Assembly (NCBI GenBank): GCA_910577805.1 | Contig: CAJTOE010000145.1 | Location: forward strand, 1 to 6,086 | Length of the DNA stretch: 6,086 nucleotides | From: an uncultured Oscillospiraceae bacterium | Lineage (GTDB): Bacteria > Bacillota > Clostridia > Oscillospirales > Oscillospiraceae | Reading direction: 5' to 3' | Shown here: positions 1-5,429 of the stretch, in pieces | How positions within the stretch are numbered: the first letter of the stretch is position 1 | Layout of the letters: each line of letters begins with the position of its first letter | Notes under the pieces: generated by a model | The model's input: the letters and a program-made list of their open reading frames with translations, nothing else | What the model was told of the DNA's origin: nothing | Database searches by the model: none | Translations under genes and position numbers: made by a program

Positions 1-1
1 G

Positions 2-112
2 GCAAAATCCACCGTGCGGGGCATTTCCGCCAGCAAGGTCCTGGGCCACCACGGGGTCGGGATTTTTTGGAACATCCACCAGTGGACGCTGGACAAATCT
101 GAACCCCAGTAA
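2..112 (+). CDS. C-terminal end of an upstream protein, probably the ABC importer substrate-binding protein (partial)
   Basis: An open frame enters from the left edge and ends at TAA (110-112), giving the last 36 residues of a protein. They include a stretch reading GIFWNIHQWTL near the end. The position directly before two ATPase and two permease genes of the Opp/Dpp/Nik importer class makes a family 5 extracytoplasmic solute-binding protein the likely identity, and a hydrophobic, Trp-containing C-terminal strand fits that fold. The fragment is too short to prove this. It has three histidines (fragment residues 16, 17 and 26), but the metal-binding site of nickel-binding homologues cannot be judged from this end. 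The next gene starts 23 bases after the stop with its own ribosome binding site. Confidence 0.6.
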   Translation, partial: AKSTVRGISASKVLGHHGVGIFWNIHQWTLDKSEPQ

Positions 113-120
113 CACCAGTC

Positions 121-130
121 AGGAGAGGAG
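121..130 (+). promoter_or_regulatory. Ribosome binding site of the first ATPase gene
   Basis: The purine run AGGAGAGGAG lies 5 bases before the ATG at 136. It supports that start and is the only signal seen in the short gap after the upstream gene. No promoter-like or terminator-like element is visible in the gap. Confidence 0.75.
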
Positions 131-135
131 CGCGT

Positions 136-1161
136 ATGCCGGAACTGTTAGAGGTCAAAAATTTATCGGTCAGCTTCGTGTCCCCCGGCAGGGAGGTCCA
201 GGCGGTCCGGGACGTGAGCTTTTCCCTGAAAACCGGGGAGGTGCTGGCTATCGTGGGGGAGTCCGGCTGCGGCAAGAGCGTACTGTGCCGGAGCATCTTA
301 AAGCTCCTCCCCCGGAGCGCACAAATCAAATCCGGAAGCATTCTGGTAAACGGTGCGGACATCACCGGCTACGGGGAACGGGAGATGTGCAAACTCCGGG
401 GACGGCTGTTTTCCATGGTGTTCCAGGACCCCCTGACCGCCCTGAATCCCACCATGACCGTCGGGCGGCAGTTAGAGGAAGCGGTCCGCATTCACCAGCC
501 GGACCTGCGCCAGGACCGGCTCCGGAACCGGGTCCTGGAGCTTCTGACCCTGGCGGGCGTCCCCCGCCCGGAGGCCTGCCGGAAGCTCTACCCCTGCCAA
601 TGCTCCGGCGGGATGCGCCAGCGTGCGGTGCTGGCCATCGCCCTGGCCGGGAACCCGTCCATTCTGTTCGCCGACGAGCCTACCACCGCCCTGGACGTGA
701 CGATTCAGGCCCAAATCCTGGATTTGCTCCGGGACCTGCAGCACAAGCTGGGCACCGCTACTGTCTTTGTGACCCACGACCTGGGCGTCGTGGCCCGCGT
801 GGCGGACCGGGTGGCGGTGATGTACGCGGAAAAGCTGGTGGAAATTGGCACGGCAGAGGAAATTTTCTACCAGCCCTGCCATCCCTACACCTGGGGGCTT
901 TTGCAGGCCCTGCCCGCGCGGTCCAGGGGCCGGAATAACCTCACCGCGATCCCCGGTATGCCGCCCACGCTGGACCCGCCCCCCAGGGGCGACGCGTTCG
1001 CCTGCCGCAACGCCTACGCCCTGGGCATCGACTACCAGGAGGAGCCGCCCATGTTCCGCCTGACAGACACCCACTACGCGGCCACCTGGCTTCTGGACCC
1101 CCGCGCCCCCCAGGTCACGCCGCCGGTGGGAGGGGAGAGGGGGGACGCACTTGGACCGTGA
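136..1161 (+). CDS. ABC importer ATPase, DppD/OppD/NikD type (341 aa)
   Basis: This is one of two cytoplasmic ATPases expected to power an Opp/Dpp/Nik-class importer. Visible motifs are Walker A GESGCGKS (residues 41-48), the Q-loop in FQDP (Q97), the signature CSGGMRQR (156-163), Walker B ILFADEP with catalytic Glu181, a TALD D-loop (184-187) and the switch His214. A C-terminal oligopeptide-transporter extension follows, with HPYTWGLL (249-256) and IPGMPPTLDPP (272-282). Length is typical for the family. Unlike the usual DppD C-terminus, the cysteines of the GC-x-F / RC / C pattern are missing: the region reads GDAFACRNAYA, with one displaced cysteine (C290). The ATG is supported by a good ribosome binding site. 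The 3' end overlaps the next ATPase gene by 11 bases. Nickel as substrate is inferred from the downstream lar genes. Sequence alone would also allow a peptide importer, so no symbol is given. Confidence 0.93.
   Translation: MPELLEVKNLSVSFVSPGREVQAVRDVSFSLKTGEVLAIVGESGCGKSVLCRSILKLLPRSAQIKSGSILVNGADITGYGEREMCKLRGRLFSMVFQDPLTALNPTMTVGRQLEEAVRIHQPDLRQDRLRNRVLELLTLAGVPRPEACRKLYPCQCSGGMRQRAVLAIALAGNPSILFADEPTTALDVTIQAQILDLLRDLQHKLGTATVFVTHDLGVVARVADRVAVMYAEKLVEIGTAEEIFYQPCHPYTWGLLQALPARSRGRNNLTAIPGMPPTLDPPPRGDAFACRNAYALGIDYQEEPPMFRLTDTHYAATWLLDPRAPQVTPPVGGERGDALGP
1128..1145 (+). promoter_or_regulatory. Purine-rich ribosome binding site deciding the TTG start at 1151
   Basis: A nearly pure purine run (GGGAGGGGAGAGGGGGGA) inside the end of the preceding gene ends 5 bases before the TTG at 1151. 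No in-frame ATG or GTG is suitably placed just upstream, so this run supports a TTG start for the second ATPase. Confidence 0.6.
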
Positions 1162-2056
1162 AATCCTGCTGGACGTACAGCACCTGACCCACGGTTTTTC
1201 CCTCAACCGGAGGCTGTCGGTGAAGGCGGTGGACGACGTATCATTCTCGCTTTTCCGGGGGGAAATTTTCGGTCTGGTGGGGGAATCCGGCTCCGGGAAA
1301 TCCACCGTGGCCCGCTGTGTGATGAACCTGTACCGGCCCTGGAGCGGACGCATTTTTTATAAAAGCATCGACACCTGTGATCCCCAGGCGTTCCGGACCC
1401 ATAAGCGGATGCTCCAGCGCACGCGGCAGATGATTTTTCAGGACTCCAGCTCCAGCCTGGACCCCCGTATGACCGTCGCCGCCAGCATCGCCGAGCCGCT
1501 GCAGCTCCAGCACATCACCCCGCCCCGGGGGTCCTGCCGGGCGGAGGCGGAATTTCAGATGAAATATGTGGGCCTGGACGCAAGCTTTTTGGACAAGTAC
1601 CCGCCGGAGCTGTCCGGAGGCCAGCGGCAGCGTGTAGCCATCGCCCGCGCCCTGGCCATGGAACCGGAGCTTCTGGTGGCGGACGAGCCGGTCTCCTCCC
1701 TGGACGTGTCCACCCAGGCCCAGATCGTCAGCCTGTTCCAGCATCTACAGCAAGAGCATGGATTCACGTTTTTGTTCATTGCCCACGACCTGTCCATGGT
1801 GGAGTTTTTGTGCGGCCGGGTGGGGGTGATGTACCGGGGCCGTCTGGTGGAGGCCGCGCCCACCGGGGAATTGTTCAAAAACCCTCTGCACCCCTACACC
1901 CAGGCGCTGTTATCCTCCATCCCGATTCCCGACCCACGCCGGGAGCGTGCCCGGAAGCTGGTGGAGTTCCGGGAGGAGGCGTTCTGCCCGCCGGGGACCT
2001 GGGCCGAGGTCCGTCCGGGACATTTTTTGCTGGAGAACAGGGGGGATGCACGGTGA
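1151..2056 (+). CDS. ABC importer ATPase, DppF/OppF/NikE type (301 aa)
   Basis: This is the second ATPase of the importer, expected to pair with the upstream one as a heterodimer under the permeases. Motifs are Walker A GESGSGKS (residues 44-51), the Q-loop FQDS (Q97), a canonical signature LSGGQRQR (154-161), Walker B LLVADEP with Glu179, the D-loop SSLD (182-185) and the switch His212. The family extension HPYTQALLSSIP (247-258) follows. It is slightly short for DppF and ends in PGTWAEVRPGHFLLEN rather than in a cysteine-bearing tail. The start is TTG, chosen because the ABC domain begins at once (residue 7 onward) and a strong purine-rich site precedes it. The 11-base overlap with the previous gene and the 4-base GTGA overlap with the next imply translational coupling. 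All ATPase residues look intact. Confidence 0.92.
   Translation: MDREILLDVQHLTHGFSLNRRLSVKAVDDVSFSLFRGEIFGLVGESGSGKSTVARCVMNLYRPWSGRIFYKSIDTCDPQAFRTHKRMLQRTRQMIFQDSSSSLDPRMTVAASIAEPLQLQHITPPRGSCRAEAEFQMKYVGLDASFLDKYPPELSGGQRQRVAIARALAMEPELLVADEPVSSLDVSTQAQIVSLFQHLQQEHGFTFLFIAHDLSMVEFLCGRVGVMYRGRLVEAAPTGELFKNPLHPYTQALLSSIPIPDPRRERARKLVEFREEAFCPPGTWAEVRPGHFLLENRGDAR
2039..2045 (+). promoter_or_regulatory. Weak ribosome binding site before the GTG at 2053
   Basis: AGGGGGG lies 7 bases before the GTG at 2053. It is a poorer match to the anti-SD sequence than those of neighbouring genes. Initiation may therefore lean on coupling to termination of the ATPase gene at the overlapping GTGA. An ATG at 2046 is in the wrong frame. 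Confidence 0.5.
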
Positions 2057-3054
2057 AACGCCGCAATCTGGCTCTTTACGCCGCAAAAAAACTGCTGCTC
2101 TTTCTGCTCAGTGTGTTTCTGCTGTCAGCCGCTGTCTTTTGGGCCGCCCGGCTGGCCCCCGGAGACCCATTGGCCTCCTACTACGGGGAACGCAAGCTGA
2201 CCCCGGAACAGCGAAGCCAGGCGGAGGAGCGGCTGGGCCTCCACGACTCGATTCCCGTCCAATATCTCCGCTGGCTGGAGCGCGCCCTGCAGGGCGATTT
2301 TGGCATTTCCTACAAGTACAAAATGCCCGCGTCTGAGGTCGTGGCCCGCCGTATGGGCAATACCCTGCTGCTAGGCGGCACGGGGTTTCTGCTCCTGTTT
2401 GCCGGCTCCCTGCTGTTGGGCCTTCTGTGCGCCTGGTATGAGGACCGGCTCCTGGACCGCCTTGTGTGCAGGCTCGGCGCGTTCACCAGCTGCATCCCGG
2501 AATTCTGGCTGTCCCTGGTCCTGATTCTGGTCTTTTCCGTCACCCTGCGTCTCCTCCCCAGCTCCGGGGCCTACTCCATCGGTCGGAGCGGCGACCCCCT
2601 GGACCGGGCGGCACACCTGGTCCTCCCCCTGACCGTGGTGGTCCTGAGCCACCTTTGGTACTACGCCTATCTGGTGCGCAGCAAGCTTTTGGAGGAGGTC
2701 CGGGCAGATTACGTCCTGCTGGCGCGTGTAAAGGGGCTGGCACGCCGGGACGTGATGCTCCGGCACTGTCTGCGCAGCGTACTGCCCTCCTATTTCAGCA
2801 TCATGGCCCTGGCGGTCCCCCACGTGCTGGGCGGAACCTATGTGGTCGAAACGGTCTTTTCCTATCCCGGCCTGGGGACCCTCGCCTATGAGAGCGCCCG
2901 TTACCGGGATTACAACCTGTTGATGCTGCTGTGTCTTTTGTCCGGCACGCTGGTCATGCTGTGCAGCGGCGCCGCCCAGATTATCAGCGAAAAAATTGAC
3001 CCGCGCATGGCCGCAGGGGACTTTTGGGAATATACGGAGGTGACCCCGCCGTGA
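2053..3054 (+). CDS. ABC importer permease, DppB/OppB/NikB type (333 aa)
   Basis: This is an integral membrane permease of the Opp/Dpp/Nik class and would form half of the translocation channel. The start is taken as GTG 2053: the protein then begins MKRRNLALYAAKK and runs directly into the first membrane segment, as in the family. The open frame extends further upstream to 1810, but only as an overlap with the ATPase gene. Predicted membrane segments are roughly at residues 12-34, 104-128, 148-169, 187-207, 249-268 and 288-312. The family N-terminal block LAPGDPLASYYGE (34-46) and LGLHDSIPVQYLRWL (61-75) is present, as is GDFGISY (81-87). The cytoplasmic EAA loop, which docks the ATPases, reads RADYVLLARVKGL (217-229) and ends at VLP (243-245). 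GTGA overlaps join it to both neighbours. Confidence 0.92.
   Translation: MKRRNLALYAAKKLLLFLLSVFLLSAAVFWAARLAPGDPLASYYGERKLTPEQRSQAEERLGLHDSIPVQYLRWLERALQGDFGISYKYKMPASEVVARRMGNTLLLGGTGFLLLFAGSLLLGLLCAWYEDRLLDRLVCRLGAFTSCIPEFWLSLVLILVFSVTLRLLPSSGAYSIGRSGDPLDRAAHLVLPLTVVVLSHLWYYAYLVRSKLLEEVRADYVLLARVKGLARRDVMLRHCLRSVLPSYFSIMALAVPHVLGGTYVVETVFSYPGLGTLAYESARYRDYNLLMLLCLLSGTLVMLCSGAAQIISEKIDPRMAAGDFWEYTEVTPP
3036..3043 (+). promoter_or_regulatory. Strong ribosome binding site deciding the GTG start at 3051
   Basis: GGAGGTGA is a full-length match to the anti-SD sequence and sits 7 bases before GTG 3051. It lies downstream of the in-frame ATG at 3024, so it selects the GTG, which also gives the 4-base GTGA overlap used elsewhere in this operon. 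Confidence 0.85.
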
Positions 3055-3935
3055 ACGGACTCTTTGACCTTGTCGGGATGCGTCCCCCGCCGCCAGAACC
3101 GCCTGCACGTCCAGAGAAGCCCGGCCGGGACCTGCCGGTGCTGTCTCTCGTCCTGCTGGCACTGCTTGTGCTGGGCTGTCTGGTGTTTCCGCTGTTTTTG
3201 TCCAAAAGCCCGGCCTATATGGACCTGTCCCACCCCAATACCGCCCCCTGCGGGGCGTTCTGGTTCGGCACAGACGCTATGGGCCGGGATATTTTTTCCA
3301 TGGTCTGGCACGGCGGCAGACTGTCCCTGTGCATCGGCGCGGGGGCCGCGGCCCTCTCCGCCGTTTTTGCCATCGTGTTCGGCGCGGCCAGCGGCTGTGC
3401 CCCAGGCTGGTTGGACGCCCTGCTGATGCGCCTGACGGAAATCCTTCTCAGCGTGCCCAGCCTCCTGCTGATCGTCCTGCTTCAGGCGGCCCTGGGGGAG
3501 GCCACGGTGCTGAGTCTTTCTCTGGTCATCGGGGCCACGGGCTGGACCAGCATTGCCAAGGTGGTCCGGACGCAGGTGCGTCAGCTCCGGGCAAGCGAAT
3601 ATATTCTGGCGGCGCGGACCATGGGCGGCGGTTTTTTTCACATACTCTGGCGGCACCTGACCCCCAATCTGCTCCCCTCCATCCTGTTCATGGTGGTGAT
3701 GAACATCCGGGGGGCCATCGCGGCGGAATCCACCCTCAGCTTTATGGGCATCGGGCTTCCGCTGGAAGTCATCACCTGGGGCAGTATGCTTTCCCTGGCA
3801 GAAAACGCCCTTCTCCCCGGGGCGTGGTGGATCATTTTGATTCCAGGGGCGTTTCTGGCGGGAACCCTGCTGTGTATGACCGAGCTGGGCAATTATCTGC
3901 AAAAAACCATCAACCGAAAGGAGAGCAATCTTTGA
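3051..3935 (+). CDS. ABC importer permease, DppC/OppC/NikC type (294 aa)
   Basis: This is the second permease, expected to form the channel heterodimer with the upstream one. The start is GTG 3051, set by the strong GGAGGTGA site. An ATG at 3024 would add nine residues inside the previous gene and bypass that site. The N-terminus is a Pro-rich cytoplasmic tail (residues 11-24), then a first membrane helix (about 29-50). Next comes the DppC hallmark WFGTDAMGRDIFSMVWHGGR (71-90) and further helices at about 92-116, 124-148, 151-168, 207-226 and 256-280. The EAA loop reads RASEYILAARTMGGG (180-194) and ends at LLP (207-209). The family motif ESTLSFMGIGL (226-236) is present. The gene ends in a TTGA overlap with larE, which ties importer and cofactor genes together. 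Substrate specificity cannot be read from the sequence; nickel is inferred from context. Confidence 0.92.
   Translation: MNGLFDLVGMRPPPPEPPARPEKPGRDLPVLSLVLLALLVLGCLVFPLFLSKSPAYMDLSHPNTAPCGAFWFGTDAMGRDIFSMVWHGGRLSLCIGAGAAALSAVFAIVFGAASGCAPGWLDALLMRLTEILLSVPSLLLIVLLQAALGEATVLSLSLVIGATGWTSIAKVVRTQVRQLRASEYILAARTMGGGFFHILWRHLTPNLLPSILFMVVMNIRGAIAAESTLSFMGIGLPLEVITWGSMLSLAENALLPGAWWIILIPGAFLAGTLLCMTELGNYLQKTINRKESNL
3918..3925 (+). promoter_or_regulatory. Ribosome binding site deciding the TTG start of larE
   Basis: AAGGAGAG ends 6 bases before TTG 3932. Together with the TTGA overlap it supports this start. The larE frame is open far upstream (to 3329) but there it only overlaps the permease gene. 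Confidence 0.7.
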
Positions 3936-4684
3936 ACCTGAACGAATTTTTCCAGGCCCACCCCAAAGCGGCGCTGGCCTTTTCCGGCGGCGTGGACTCC
4001 GCGTATCTGCTGTGCGCGGCGGTCCGGCAGGGGGCGGACGTGCGGCCCTACTTTGTGAAATCCGCCTTCCAGCCCGATTTTGAGCTGGAGGACGCGCGCC
4101 GCCTGACCGGCCAGCTTGGGGTAGAGCTGACGGTCCTGCACGTGGATATCCTGGCGGAGCCGTGCGTGGCCGCCAACCCGCCGGAGCGCTGTTATTACTG
4201 CAAACGGGCGATTTTCTCCGCCATTCTCCAGGCCGCCCGGCAGGACGGTTTTGTTCTGCTGCTGGACGGCACCAACGCCTCGGACCCGGAGAGCAGCCGT
4301 CCCGGAATGCGCGCCCTGCGGGAACTGGAGGTGCGCTCTCCTCTGCGGGAGTGCGGCCTGACGAAACGGGAGGTCCGGCGGCTGTCCCAGGAGGCGGGGC
4401 TGTTTACCTGGAACAAGCCCGCTTACGCCTGCCTCGCCACCCGTATTCCCGCCGGCCGTCCCATCACGGCCCAGGCGCTGGCCCGCACCGAGGCCGGGGA
4501 GGCGTTTTTGACCTCCCTGGGGCTGTCTGACCTGCGTATCCGCCTGCTGGAGGATTACGCCCGTATCCAGGTCCCGGCGGCGCAGCTCCCGGCGGTGCTG
4601 GCCAACCGGGAGAAGATCACTTCGGAGCTGAAACGGTATTACACCGGCGTATTGCTGGATTTGGAGGCACGGGATGAACAGTGA
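3932..4684 (+). CDS. larE: LarE, ATP-dependent sacrificial/iron-sulfur sulfurtransferase of nickel-pincer cofactor synthesis (250 aa)
   Basis: LarE is a cytoplasmic PP-loop enzyme. It adenylates the two carboxylates of pyridinium-3,5-biscarboxylate mononucleotide and replaces them with thiocarboxylates, the sulfur ligands that later hold nickel. The PP-loop SGGVDS is at residues 18-23, followed by LDGTNASD (111-118), SPLRECGLTKREVR (136-149) and the NKPAYACLATR block (161-171). Cys167 in that block lines up with the single sulfur-donating cysteine of Lactobacillus plantarum LarE. A Cys-Tyr-Tyr-Cys pair (87, 90) gives the three-cysteine set that in Thermotoga maritima LarE binds a [4Fe-4S] cluster, so a cluster-dependent, catalytic mechanism is predicted. 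The start is TTG 3932, set by the preceding AAGGAGAG and the TTGA overlap with the permease. Length is slightly below the usual 270 or so. It overlaps larB by 11 bases. Confidence 0.93.
   Translation: MNLNEFFQAHPKAALAFSGGVDSAYLLCAAVRQGADVRPYFVKSAFQPDFELEDARRLTGQLGVELTVLHVDILAEPCVAANPPERCYYCKRAIFSAILQAARQDGFVLLLDGTNASDPESSRPGMRALRELEVRSPLRECGLTKREVRRLSQEAGLFTWNKPAYACLATRIPAGRPITAQALARTEAGEAFLTSLGLSDLRIRLLEDYARIQVPAAQLPAVLANREKITSELKRYYTGVLLDLEARDEQ
4663..4667 (+). promoter_or_regulatory. Ribosome binding site of larB
   Basis: GGAGG inside the 3' end of larE lies 6 bases before ATG 4674 and supports the start that overlaps larE by 11 bases. Confidence 0.7.
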
Positions 4685-5429
4685 AGTCAGACGTATTTTA
4701 GAGGCGGTCCGCTCCGGCGGGCTGGACGTGGACGACGCGCTTTTGAAGCTGAAGGAAAAACCCTTTGAGGACATCGGCTACGCCAAGGTGGACCTGCACC
4801 GGAAGGTCCGGCAGGGGGCGGCGGAGGTCATTTACGGCGCGGGCAAGACCGCGGAGCAGATCACCGGCATCGTGACCGCCATGAAGAACGGCGGGCAGGA
4901 TACGATTTTAATCACCCGCCTGTCCCCGGAGGCCGCCGCCCAGGTGGGGCAGACCCACGCGCTGGACTACCACCCGGACGCACGGGCGGGCGTAGTGGGG
5001 GAACTTCCCCCTGCCGATGGACTGGGAACTATCGTCATTGCCACCGGCGGCACCAGCGATATCCCCATAGCGGAGGAAGCGGCCCTCACGGCGCAGATTT
5101 TGGGCAACCATGTGACCCGGCTCTACGATGTGGGCGTAGCCGGACTCCACCGCACTTTGGCCCACCTGGACGAGATCATGACGGCCAGCGTGATTGTTGC
5201 CATTGCCGGGATGGAGGGGGCGCTGGCCAGCGTCATCGGAGGACTTGCGGACTGTCCGGTCATTGCCGTCCCCACCAGCGTGGGCTACGGCGCGTCCTTT
5301 CAAGGCCTGTCGGCACTGCTGTCCATGCTGAACTCCTGCGCCAGCGGCGTTTCGGTGGTGAATATCGACAATGGGTTCGGCGCGGGGTATCTGGCCAGTA
5401 TGATAAATCACATGGAGGGAAAACGATGA
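4674..5429 (+). CDS. larB: LarB, NaAD carboxylase/hydrolase of nickel-pincer cofactor synthesis (251 aa)
   Basis: LarB catalyses the first committed step of NPN synthesis: it carboxylates C5 of the pyridinium ring of nicotinic acid adenine dinucleotide and cleaves the phosphoanhydride, giving the biscarboxylate mononucleotide plus AMP. The N-terminal part (about 1-115) has the LarB-type start, including DIGYAKVDLHRKVRQG (33-48) and EVIYGAGKT (51-59). The C-terminal PurE-like domain shows ATGGTSDIPIAEEAA (123-137), YDVGVAGLHR (151-160), AIAGMEGALASVIGGL (176-191) and VPTSVGYGASFQGLSALL (199-216). Cys222 in LNSCASGVSVVNIDNG (219-234) corresponds to the cysteine that forms a transient adduct with the pyridine ring in L. 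plantarum LarB (Cys221 there). Full length, with no damage seen. It overlaps larE by 11 bases and larC by 4 (ATGA). Confidence 0.95.
   Translation: MNSEVRRILEAVRSGGLDVDDALLKLKEKPFEDIGYAKVDLHRKVRQGAAEVIYGAGKTAEQITGIVTAMKNGGQDTILITRLSPEAAAQVGQTHALDYHPDARAGVVGELPPADGLGTIVIATGGTSDIPIAEEAALTAQILGNHVTRLYDVGVAGLHRTLAHLDEIMTASVIVAIAGMEGALASVIGGLADCPVIAVPTSVGYGASFQGLSALLSMLNSCASGVSVVNIDNGFGAGYLASMINHMEGKR
5414..5419 (+). promoter_or_regulatory. Ribosome binding site of larC
   Basis: GGAGGG lies 6 bases before ATG 5426, inside the end of larB. The ATG overlaps the larB stop as ATGA. Confidence 0.7.

Noticed and set aside
113..135. A promoter or terminator between the upstream gene and the first ATPase
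   Set aside because: The 23-base gap holds only a ribosome binding site. No hairpin with a T-run and no -35/-10 pair is visible.
472..1353. Long minus-strand open frame (293 aa) across the two ATPase genes
   Set aside because: Antisense shadow in GC-rich DNA. The + strand carries intact ABC ATPase motifs throughout, and the shadow product has no recognisable domain.
1810..2052. An 81-residue N-terminal extension of the first permease
   Set aside because: The extension overlaps the ATPase gene, is unlike any permease N-terminus, and the GTG at 2053 directly precedes the expected first membrane helix.
3024..3050. ATG 3024 as the start of the second permease
   Set aside because: It lies upstream of the near-perfect GGAGGTGA at 3036-3043, which points to GTG 3051. 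The added nine residues are not family-like.
3329..3931. A 201-residue upstream extension or fusion on LarE
   Set aside because: It is the shadow frame of the second permease. LarE proper starts just before its PP-loop domain, at TTG 3932 with its own ribosome binding site.
2371..4774. Several long minus-strand open frames (2371-3162, 2910-3902, 3893-4774)
   Set aside because: All lie opposite well-supported permease and lar genes, are rich in Gly, Gln, Arg and Pro typical of antisense GC-rich shadows, and show no family motif.
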